Origin: Phycisphaerales bacterium
GTDB taxonomy: Bacteria > Planctomycetota > Phycisphaerae > Phycisphaerales > UBA1924
Direction of reading: 5' to 3'
Length of the DNA stretch: 33,813 nucleotides
Assembly (NCBI GenBank): GCA_022072615.1
Contig: JAJVHS010000001.1
Span: 1-33,813, forward strand
This document shows positions 16,501 to 22,240 of this stretch, piece by piece; within the stretch, counting starts at the first letter, position 1; each line of letters opens with the position of its first letter. The position numbers were made by a program, and so were the translations under genes. The notes below the pieces were generated by a model. It was not told where the DNA came from. It saw only the letters and a program-made list of their open reading frames with translations, and ran no database searches.

Positions 16501-16939
16501 GGGCACGCCCGCCGTGGTCGACCTGCCGATCATGCCCGACGCGGACGGATCGTTCACGCTCAAAGCCGCCGACGCGCTCCTCGCCGGACCCGCGATCAAG
16601 CTCGAGGGCAGGGGCGACGACGCCAACGCCGGGTTCTGGACCGACGAGCAGGCGACGGCGTCGTGGACGATCTCCGGCGTCACGCCCGGGCGCTACGGCG
16701 TCGAGCTCCTCTACGCCTGCCCCGAGGACTCCAAGGGCGCGACGTACGACATCCGCATCGGGTCGTCGCTCGTCTCAGGCGAGGTCTTCGGCACCCAGGG
16801 ATGGCGGGACTACATCAGCGTCCCGGTGGGCGACGTCGAGCTGACCGACCGGACCTGCACGGTGGTGGTGACGCCGACGTCCAAGCCCGGGCTGGCCGTC
16901 ATGAACCTCCGAAATCTGCGGCTCATTCCGGCGAAGTAG
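13574..16939 (+). CDS. Exported multidomain protein: ApbE-like flavin transferase + DUF1080 + GH29 alpha-L-fucosidase
   Basis: The product has 1121 residues. The start at 13574 has AAGGAA 9 nt upstream and opens a signal peptide (RSILNRLIPAFLALATIVPA). Residues about 55-350 match ApbE (FAD:protein FMN transferase), with DSELNRL (97-103), TGGLFDVRVGPLVGLW (132-147), LDLGGIGKGYAAAAA (191-205), SGDVAVGD (222-229), STAGDAEQ (260-267), YSHIVDPRTS (276-285) and VDALDDALYLAG (304-315). Residues about 373-563 match DUF1080 (FEALFNGRDLTNWQ, GGDSGIYLRG, RFKNIFVREL). Residues about 577-980 are GH29: FGMFIHWGLYAIPAGVW, KHHDGF and MWFDG with probable nucleophile Asp747, plus TPEQE (801-805), a likely acid/base region. 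Residues about 985-1121 are a beta-rich domain. The frame is continuous with no sign of frameshift. No other ApbE fusion of this kind is familiar to me. Confidence 0.93.
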   Translation: MRSILNRLIPAFLALATIVPAIRAGTRPGEWDAEIRDVPVRRATVLPNRHEFARVLMGVKTSVVIYAADASAAETSAAAAFDRIAALDECMSDYRVDSELNRLCDRAGRGPVTVSRDLLDVLVTADKVSRATGGLFDVRVGPLVGLWRESRRTGSLAGAQALEKARALAAGSMTIDPAASTVELGLPGMKLDLGGIGKGYAAAAARDVLVARGMRACMVTMSGDVAVGDAPPGEQAWTIEVATGASDPRRVALPPGHSISTAGDAEQKLTIAGVRYSHIVDPRTSVGSSRRGAAVVAGTDGALVDALDDALYLAGPAEGPAMAAKFAANQYCIEEIAGEGSGRLVRVQTPLFDAAAARADAAWFDPQNVPPAGFEALFNGRDLTNWQGLIDGPPVTASMKPDALAQAQERANASMSTHWSVQDGELVFDGRGDSLQTARHFRDFELFVDWKIQAGGDSGIYLRGTPQVQIWDNPIGSGGLYNNQTHRSRPLAVADRPVGEWNRFHIIVRGDHVTVFLNDTLVVNDTVLENYWEPGRALYAAGPIELQNHGNQLRFKNIFVRELPPLPEAADPDGFRMGWWREARFGMFIHWGLYAIPAGVWNGKDTPGIGEWIMHDLQIPVAEYEPLAAKFNPTRFDAEAWVKAAADAGVRYIVITTKHHDGFCLFNSDLTTYDIMDASPFKRDIMKELSEACRRHGIRMCWYHSIWDWHHPDAQSAATFTKYEQVLRGQVTELLTRYGPIGAMWFDGEWDRHWTNDMGKSLYDLCRQLQPWTIVNNRVGKGRQGMAGHTAAGDFPGDFGTPEQEIPATGLPGQDWESCMTMNDTWGFKSKDHNWKSPQTLVRMLIETTSKGGNFLLNVGPTAEGEIPQPSLDRLAEVGRWMKLNNRSIYGAGPSPFRELPWGRCTSRDGTLYLHVFDMPADGTLVVPGLLNAVTSARLLASGHDLPASRTSAGWAIDVRGITPDPYSTVIALAIEGTPAVVDLPIMPDADGSFTLKAADALLAGPAIKLEGRGDDANAGFWTDEQATASWTISGVTPGRYGVELLYACPEDSKGATYDIRIGSSLVSGEVFGTQGWRDYISVPVGDVELTDRTCTVVVTPTSKPGLAVMNLRNLRLIPAK

Positions 16940-16995
16940 AGTCCGGGCCCGGGGCCCGCGACCGGCCCGGGGGCGCACGCGCGGCGTCCACGCAC

Positions 16996-17015
16996 TACGC
17001 TGTACGCGGGCGTAC
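16996..17015 (+). promoter_or_regulatory. Candidate pspA promoter -10 with adjoining palindrome
   Basis: TACGCT (16996-17001) resembles the TANNNT -10 boxes elsewhere in the window. It is immediately followed by the perfect dyad GTACGC-GG-GCGTAC (17002-17015), which would cover the transcription start. It lies 36 nt before the pspA GTG. A repressor-type operator is inferred; the regulator is unknown. Confidence 0.35.
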
Positions 17016-17050
17016 CAAACCGCCACGCACCCCGCTCCGAGGGAGGTCAC

Positions 17051-17800
17051 GTGTTCCGACGACTCGCCAACCTGATCCGCGGTTTCTTCGGCCTCTTCAT
17101 CTCCGGCATGGAGAAGGCAAACCCCGAGGCCCTGCTCGAGGTCGAGCAGGAGAACCTGCGAAAGCAGATCGGTCAGTACAACCAGGGACTCGCCGCCCAC
17201 GCCGGCCTCGCCGAAAGGCTCATGACCCAGGTCCGCAAGCTCGAATCCGACGAGCGCGACCTGCGGGCCAAGACCGCCGCCAACCTCAAGGTCGGCAACC
17301 GCGACGCGGCCGGCCAGATGGCGCTGCGCCTCCAGACCGTCCAGCGCGAGCTCACCGAGAACCGGGCGCAGCTCGAACAGGCAGAGAAGACCTACAAGGA
17401 ACTCGTCGCCGCTCGCGACGTCGCCATCAACGCCGCCAGGTCGAAGATCGAGTCGCTCAAGCGCGACCTGAGCGACCTGAAGGTGAAAAAGGCGATGGCC
17501 GAGCTGACGGAGATGGCGTCGGGCATGGTCACCCAGATCGGCGGGTCCGGCGACACGCTCGACCGCCTCCACAAGATGGTGGAAGAGGAGCGCGAGAAGG
17601 CCTCGGGCCGCCTCCGCGTCGCCAAGGACTCCATGAACCTCGGCGATATCCAGCTCAAGGAAGCCGAGCAGAAGGCGCTCGCCGACCAGGCGCTCGCCGA
17701 CTTCGCGGCCGCCGAAGGCATCGCGCTCGACGGCGCGGCCGCCCCCGCGCCGGCCTCCAAGACCATGGGCCCGGGCGTGGTCGAGAGTGAGAAGAACTGA
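17051..17800 (+). CDS. pspA: PspA/IM30 (Vipp1) family membrane-stress protein
   Basis: This 249-residue protein is almost wholly coiled coil. The N-terminal amphipathic helix (FRRLANLIRGFFGLFISG, then MEKANPEALLE) is the membrane-binding helix of the PspA/IM30 family. Long helices with LRKQIGQYNQGLAAHAGLAE and KTYKELVAARDVAINAARSK follow to about residue 215, and an Ala/Pro-rich tail ends the protein. The family is part of the ESCRT-III superfamily and protects or reshapes the inner membrane under stress. The GTG at 17051 is set by GAGGGAGG just upstream. No pspF, pspB or pspC is nearby; instead an AAA ATPase follows 107 nt downstream on the same strand, so the two probably work together. Confidence 0.93.
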   Translation: MFRRLANLIRGFFGLFISGMEKANPEALLEVEQENLRKQIGQYNQGLAAHAGLAERLMTQVRKLESDERDLRAKTAANLKVGNRDAAGQMALRLQTVQRELTENRAQLEQAEKTYKELVAARDVAINAARSKIESLKRDLSDLKVKKAMAELTEMASGMVTQIGGSGDTLDRLHKMVEEEREKASGRLRVAKDSMNLGDIQLKEAEQKALADQALADFAAAEGIALDGAAAPAPASKTMGPGVVESEKN

Positions 17801-17805
17801 CGCCA

Positions 17806-17868
17806 GAGGCATCAGGCATCAAGGCATCCAGCCATCAAGGCACAAAGGCACGAAGGCACAGAGGCACG
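17806..17868. repeat. Octamer tandem repeat (AAGGCACR/AAGGCATC family)
   Basis: Successive units are GAGGCATC, AGGCATC (7 bp), AAGGCATC, CAGCCATC, AAGGCACA, AAGGCACG, AAGGCACA and GAGGCACG. They fill most of the gap between pspA and the AAA ATPase gene and stop 39 nt before the latter's start, leaving its GAGGAG ribosome binding site intact. The units shift from a CATC to a CAC ending along the array. Confidence 0.88.
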
Positions 17869-17907
17869 GAGGGACTCAACGTCTCACCGTCCTGAGGAGC
17901 GACGCGC

Positions 17908-19605
17908 GTGACCCAGCCCGCCGGAACGACCCAGCCGCCCGCGCCTCCACCGGCCGGCGCGCTCCCGGCGTGGGCCGCCGAGCTCATCACCCTCTATGAA
18001 TCCGGCGCGGCGACCCAGTTCATCCTCCACGGCAACGTCGCGGACTCCATGCTCCTGCCGCTGGCCGACGGCCCGCGCCTGGGGTCGCTGACGGACTTCC
18101 TGGCCCGGATCCTCCTGCCGCGGTTCGACGTCGTCATCGGCTACGACCTCGCGGCGGGCGTGCGCATCGAGAAGGGCGGCGAGATCGTCGGCCAGTGGCC
18201 GACCTTCAAGCAGACGCAGCAGCTCCCGCGCGACCCGCGAGCGGCCATCGAGTGGATCTCGACCTTCCTGCGCTACACCGCCAACATGCGCCGCCTGGGC
18301 AAGCCCGCGTCGCAGGTCGCGGTCTTCATCCGGTCGGCGAGCCTCGTGGCCCCGGGGCTGCGCGGTGCGTTCAACTACGACCTGGCCGCGCTGGCGCTGC
18401 AGGTCCGCGACTGGGCCGCCGACCCCCTCATCGCCGAGTCGCCCGTCGCGACCTTCCTCATCACCGACAACCTCAGCGACCTGCACCCCCTGATCGTCAA
18501 CAACCCACGGGCCGCGCGGCTCGAGGTCCCGCTTCCGTCCGAGAAGGACCTGCGCGACGCGTTCGGGGTGCTCGCGGCGGCGTACCCCGCGGCCCTGGCG
18601 CCCTTCGCCGGCCGCCTCGACGTCCCCGCCGGCGCGATGGCCGGGTCCACCATGCACGCGGTCGAGAGCATGCTCAAGACACGCGAGCACAAGCGCCAGC
18701 CCATCTCCGATCCCGACCTCATCGAACTGAAGAAGCAGATCATCGAGCGGGAATCCGCGGGGCTCATCGATTTCCTCCAGCCCGACCGGACCCTCGACAT
18801 GCTGCTGGGCCAGGAGAAGGTCAAAGAGTGGCTCCGCCAGGACATCGCGCTGTGGAAGCAGGGCGATCTGAAGGCGATGCCGATGGGCTACCTCTTCTGC
18901 GGGCCCGTCGGCACCGGCAAGACGTACATGGTCGAGTGCCTCGCGGGAGAGGCCGGCGTGCCGGTCGTCAAGCTGAAGAACTTCCGCGACCGCTGGGTGG
19001 GGTCGACGGAAGCGAATCTCGAGACCATCTTCCGCCTGCTCCACGCCCTGCGGCGCTGCTACGTGTTCATCGACGAGGCCGACCAGGCGCTGGGCAAGCG
19101 CACGGCAGATTCCGGCGATTCCGGCGTGGGCGGCCGCGTCTACTCCATGATGGCCGAGGAGATGAGCAACACCCGCAACCGCGGGAAGATCGTGTGGATC
19201 CTCGCTTCCTCGCGGCCCGACCTCATCGAGGTCGATCTCAAGCGGCCCGGGCGGGTCGACGTCAAGATCCCGCTGCTGCCGACGACGACCGCGGAGGAAT
19301 CGTTCACGCTCATCCGCGGCCTGTGCGCCAAGCGCGGCGTGCCGGTCGAACCCGGGGCGTTCGAAAGCCTCAAGGCTCTGATGCCGCGGCTGCTGACCCC
19401 CGGCGCGGCGGAGGCGATCGCAGTCAAGGTCTACCGGTCGACACGCACGGTGCCGGGCACCACCGTCGAGGCCGCGCTCAGGGATGTGCTCGATGATTAC
19501 CAGCACCCGGTCCCCCTCGACGTGATGCGGGCACAGATCGAACTCGCCGTGCGCGAGGCCACCGACGCGGAGTTCGTCCCACCGGAGTTCCGCCCGAGCA
19601 CGTAA
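17908..19605 (+). CDS. AAA ATPase with degenerate N-terminal AAA-like half, paired with PspA
   Basis: The 565-residue product carries one intact classic AAA module in its C-terminal half. Walker A is GPVGTGKT at 332-339, the pore-loop region is about 355-366 (KLKNFRDRWVGS), Walker B is CYVFIDEAD at 384-392, and Arg446/Arg449 in LKRPGRVD fit the arginine-finger region. Residues 20-255 look like a second, inactive AAA-like fold without a P-loop (QFILHGNVAD, ATFLITDNLSDLHPLI, RLEVPLPSEKDLRDAF). This layout recalls Ycf46-type ATPases. The GTG at 17908 is chosen because GAGGAG lies 8 nt upstream. Placement after a PspA gene suggests it remodels PspA polymers, as Vps4 does for ESCRT-III; that is inference from context. 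A different membrane-stress substrate is possible. Confidence 0.88.
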   Translation: MTQPAGTTQPPAPPPAGALPAWAAELITLYESGAATQFILHGNVADSMLLPLADGPRLGSLTDFLARILLPRFDVVIGYDLAAGVRIEKGGEIVGQWPTFKQTQQLPRDPRAAIEWISTFLRYTANMRRLGKPASQVAVFIRSASLVAPGLRGAFNYDLAALALQVRDWAADPLIAESPVATFLITDNLSDLHPLIVNNPRAARLEVPLPSEKDLRDAFGVLAAAYPAALAPFAGRLDVPAGAMAGSTMHAVESMLKTREHKRQPISDPDLIELKKQIIERESAGLIDFLQPDRTLDMLLGQEKVKEWLRQDIALWKQGDLKAMPMGYLFCGPVGTGKTYMVECLAGEAGVPVVKLKNFRDRWVGSTEANLETIFRLLHALRRCYVFIDEADQALGKRTADSGDSGVGGRVYSMMAEEMSNTRNRGKIVWILASSRPDLIEVDLKRPGRVDVKIPLLPTTTAEESFTLIRGLCAKRGVPVEPGAFESLKALMPRLLTPGAAEAIAVKVYRSTRTVPGTTVEAALRDVLDDYQHPVPLDVMRAQIELAVREATDAEFVPPEFRPST

Positions 19606-19613
19606 CTCATGCT

Positions 19614-19632
19614 GGCCCCGCAACGCGGGGCC
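19614..19632 (+). terminator. Strong GC hairpin after the AAA ATPase gene
   Basis: GGCCCCGC (19614-19621) pairs perfectly with GCGGGGCC (19625-19632) across an AAC loop, 8 nt after the stop codon. There is no T tract, so it is a possible stabilising or Rho-assisted 3' end rather than a standard intrinsic terminator. Confidence 0.35.
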
Positions 19633-19812
19633 GACGGTCGTAGCCAGGGGCGCAGCACCTGGAGAACGGGCGAGCGAATCCTCTCTTCCCGCCTCCCCCG
19701 CGCGTGTAACGACCACGTTTGTGCGCGCATCTGTGGTCACTGCATCAAAACAACCCTCAATCTGTGCACGTCGCGCTGGTGTTGCCACCGCATCCCGCCG
19801 AATCTGCTGGGC

Positions 19813-20367
19813 ATGAGCACCACGCACGACCAGCCTCTCGAACTCCTCCTCCGGGCACTCCTCTCGCCGGCCGACTCGGACCTCCCGACCGCCACCGGCA
19901 TGTCATGCACGCAGATCGCCGCCCTCGCCGCCGACCCCCGGGCCGCCGAGCTCATCCAGTCGCTCGCGCGGGTCGTGGAAACCAGGGCCCGCATCACCGC
20001 CGCGCGGTCGCTCGTCGATTCCATCGCCGCGCTCGAGAAGATCATGGCCGAGGCGATCCAGAACCCGCGGCATGCCGAAACCATCCGCAAGGCCGCGTCG
20101 GGCATCATCCGCCTGCACGAATCGCTCACGAAGCGGGCCGCGCCGCACGCTCGAAGCAGGCCGCCGAGCCGGTCGGATGCGCCCGACCTTCCCGACCCGC
20201 CCGGCATCAGCAGCAATCTCGACCCGCCCGACATCGAGCTCGAGACCGCCCCGACCGTCACGCCATTCGTCGCCGCGTGGCCGCCGTCGGAGCCCGCTCA
20301 ACCGGCCGCTCGCCGAGGACACACGGTCGCGCGCTGCGCGGGACAGGCGTGCGAACAGCCGGGCTGA
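19813..20367 (+). CDS. Unrecognised helical protein with Pro-rich tail
   Basis: The 184-residue product is not recognised. Residues 1-115 appear all-helical (LELLLRALLSPADSDLP, MSCTQIAALAADPRAAELIQ, ITAARSLVDSIAALEKIM, AETIRKAASGIIRLHESL). They give a faint impression of the helix-turn-helix plus helical-bundle layout of small DNA-packaging or regulator subunits. Residues 116-184 are low complexity and rich in Pro, Ser and Arg. Codon use is high-GC like the neighbours, which favours a real gene. The ATG at 19813 is the first in-frame ATG before the ordered region; its ribosome binding site is weak. It converges on rpiA across 73 bp. No function is proposed. Confidence 0.6.
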   Translation: MSTTHDQPLELLLRALLSPADSDLPTATGMSCTQIAALAADPRAAELIQSLARVVETRARITAARSLVDSIAALEKIMAEAIQNPRHAETIRKAASGIIRLHESLTKRAAPHARSRPPSRSDAPDLPDPPGISSNLDPPDIELETAPTVTPFVAAWPPSEPAQPAARRGHTVARCAGQACEQPG

Positions 20368-20440
20368 ACAGGTCATGCGCCCGGGCCGCGTCCGTGGCAA
20401 CGACCGTCGGCTCGCGTCGAGTGCCCGGGTGCGCGGGGAC

Positions 20441-21154
20441 TCAGATGCCGCTGGAAAACCCGGACTCGTCGGCTCGTCGGACGAGTTTTGTCTTAGAGCC
20501 CTCCCCGATGATCGCCATGCTCGCCTGCTCCAGGAACAGCCCGTGCTCGACCACGCCGGTGATGGCGTCGAGCCGCGAAGCGAGGGAGTCCGGGTCGGCG
20601 ATCAATCCCCACGAGCAGTCCAGGATGAAATGTCCCTCGTCGGTGACAAAGGGGTCACCCGAAGGCTGCTCGCGCCGCGCGACCGTCGCGCCGAGCGACT
20701 CAAGGTGCCGTGCCACCTTCTTCCAGCCGAAGCGCACGATCTCGACCGGCAGCGGGAACCGCCCGAGCGAGGCGACGAGCTTGGTCGAGTCCGCGATGAC
20801 GATCATCCGCCGCGACGCCTCCGCGACGATCTTCTCGTGGAGCAGCGCGCCACCGCCGCCCTTGATGAGGCGCAGGGCCGCGTCGACCTCGTCGGCCCCG
20901 TCGATGGTCAGATCGATCGCCCGCGACCCGTCGAACTCGATGAGCGGGATGCCGCAATGCGCGGCAAGCTCGCGCGTCCTGCGGGACGTAGTGACGGCGG
21001 TGATGGAAAGGCCTCTCTTCACGCGCTCGCCCAGCAGCCGGACCATGTGCTCGGCGGTGCTCCCCGACCCGAGCCCCAGCAGCATGCCGTCGTGGACGTG
21101 GTCGAGGCTGGCGGCGGCGGCGAGTTTCTTTTCTGGTTCAGCGTGGGACGACAT
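20441..21154 (-). CDS. rpiA: Ribose-5-phosphate isomerase A
   Basis: The 237-residue product interconverts ribose 5-phosphate and ribulose 5-phosphate in the pentose phosphate pathway, in the cytoplasm. Family motifs are intact: GLGSGSTAEHMV from residue 27 (phosphate binding), DLTIDGADEVD at 81-91 with the catalytic acid in DGADE, KGGGGALLHEK at 98-108, and DSTKLV. Length is close to the usual ~220-230. The ATG at 21154 is used; no clear Shine-Dalgarno precedes it, and it lies inside one arm of a distant inverted repeat (21154-21168). The gene is alone, with a possible -10 box (TACTCT on the minus strand) about 45 nt upstream. Confidence 0.96.
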   Translation of the reverse strand: MSSHAEPEKKLAAAASLDHVHDGMLLGLGSGSTAEHMVRLLGERVKRGLSITAVTTSRRTRELAAHCGIPLIEFDGSRAIDLTIDGADEVDAALRLIKGGGGALLHEKIVAEASRRMIVIADSTKLVASLGRFPLPVEIVRFGWKKVARHLESLGATVARREQPSGDPFVTDEGHFILDCSWGLIADPDSLASRLDAITGVVEHGLFLEQASMAIIGEGSKTKLVRRADESGFSSGI

Positions 21155-21323
21155 GTACTTTCTACATCGGAGGCGGATGTCGCGGTGTCGGAATCAGAGT
21201 AGAGGCCGGACCGGCGCAGGGCATCGACGACCACGGCGCCCAGGTGAAAAAACCACCGTCATTGAGTGCGGGAGAGGTCTTGTGTCGGATTCGTGTGCCG
21301 GCCAATCGGATGTAGACAGTACA
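21154..21323. repeat. 15-bp inverted repeat arms 140 bp apart (rpiA-FRG spacer)
   Basis: TGTACTTTCTACATC at 21154-21168 is the reverse complement of GATGTAGACAGTACA at 21309-21323 except for one base (14 of 15). The left arm abuts the rpiA start codon and the right arm lies in the upstream region of the FRG gene. A direct repeat also lies between them: GTGTCGGAATC (21185-21195) and GTGTCGGATTC (21282-21292). Confidence 0.6.
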
Positions 21324-21339
21324 ACACGGCGATTGGCCG
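21299..21339. promoter_or_regulatory. Perfect 10-bp inverted repeat with 21-nt centre upstream of the FRG gene
   Basis: CGGCCAATCG (21299-21308) and CGATTGGCCG (21330-21339) are perfect reverse complements. The centre contains the right arm of the longer-range repeat above. The site ends 14 nt before a candidate -35 box, a position suited to an activator or repressor site; it could also be a recombination relic. Confidence 0.5.
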
Positions 21340-21353
21340 CGTGACAACCCCAG

Positions 21354-21382
21354 TTGCAGCTGATCGAAGAACCGGTCAGAAT
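21354..21382 (+). promoter_or_regulatory. Candidate promoter of the FRG-domain gene
   Basis: TTGCAG (21354-21359), 17 nt, then CAGAAT (21377-21382). Transcription would start near 21389, leaving a leader of about 15 nt that still contains the GGAGG ribosome binding site (21395-21399) before the ATG at 21404. Confidence 0.35.
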
Positions 21383-21403
21383 GACGCGTGACGTGGAGGT
21401 TTC

Positions 21404-22240
21404 ATGACCGCGACCAGAGAAAGTCGGATTGCATTCGCGGAGTTCATGCTCGAAATCGAATCAACCGTGAATGAGATGGGGTTTCTTGACCACGAACCGC
21501 CATGGTTTCGCGGACATTCTGCATCGTCGCACACGTTGCTTCCATCTCTCATGCGAGAGTCGACGCTGCGGTCGATCGGAGTCGGGCGGGACGGCTTGTT
21601 CGAAAAGGGCAGTGTCGACCGCCATCGGGTGCTGCGGCTCGAGTCGGACCTGTTCTTCGATTTTCAACTGCGGCTCGGCCGGGAGCGTTCCGAGTTCGCT
21701 TCATGCTGGGATACCCTGTTTGCAATGCGACACTTCGGGCTTCCGACAAGGACGCTCGATTGGACTGAGACCGTTGGGGTTGCAATCTACTTTGCGGTGA
21801 ATGCGCCAAAGGTCGACGAACCCTCGATTTGGATCCTGCATCCATACCTGATGAACCAGTTCCACTGGGTCGCCCGCGACACCGCGATGCCCAAGTACCT
21901 CGGGCAGGGAGTGGGTACGCCCGCTCTCTCTGATTACGACGACATTCTCGGGCATTGGAAGCACGATGACCTTGTGTTCAAGGGACCTGTGGCGGTGTGT
22001 CCGAGCCGCGCAAACGCGCGGATGCAGGCGCAGACCGGGTCGTTCACGGTTCATGGAACTGACTGGCGTCCGCTTGAGCAGCAGGTTGGCAGCGACGTCG
22101 TCCGTCGAGTCACGATGCCGAGTGCCGCCGTGGAGGGTGCAAGGCTGTTCCTGACGGAGGCCGGTCTTACAACCCGCGTGTTGTTCCCGGGAATCGACGG
22201 GCTGGCACAGGAGATGCGTGAGAGGTTTGTTTCACCGTAG
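21404..22240 (+). CDS. FRG domain-containing protein (atypical composition)
   Basis: The 278-residue product carries an FRG domain, named for its conserved Phe-Arg-Gly. WFRGHS is at residues 34-39, followed by TLLPSLMRE, and the second hallmark is MRHFGLPTRTLDWTE at 108-122. The domain is found mainly in accessory genomic regions and prophages, and its biochemical role is not settled. The ATG at 21404 has GGAGG upstream. Local GC at the start of the gene is about 48% (29 of 60 bases at 21421-21480) against near 70% in its neighbours, and the codon third positions are mixed, so acquisition by transfer is likely. It has no obvious partner gene: rpiA diverges and the glycosyltransferase converges with a 9-nt overlap of the 3' ends. 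Confidence 0.88.
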   Translation: MTATRESRIAFAEFMLEIESTVNEMGFLDHEPPWFRGHSASSHTLLPSLMRESTLRSIGVGRDGLFEKGSVDRHRVLRLESDLFFDFQLRLGRERSEFASCWDTLFAMRHFGLPTRTLDWTETVGVAIYFAVNAPKVDEPSIWILHPYLMNQFHWVARDTAMPKYLGQGVGTPALSDYDDILGHWKHDDLVFKGPVAVCPSRANARMQAQTGSFTVHGTDWRPLEQQVGSDVVRRVTMPSAAVEGARLFLTEAGLTTRVLFPGIDGLAQEMRERFVSP

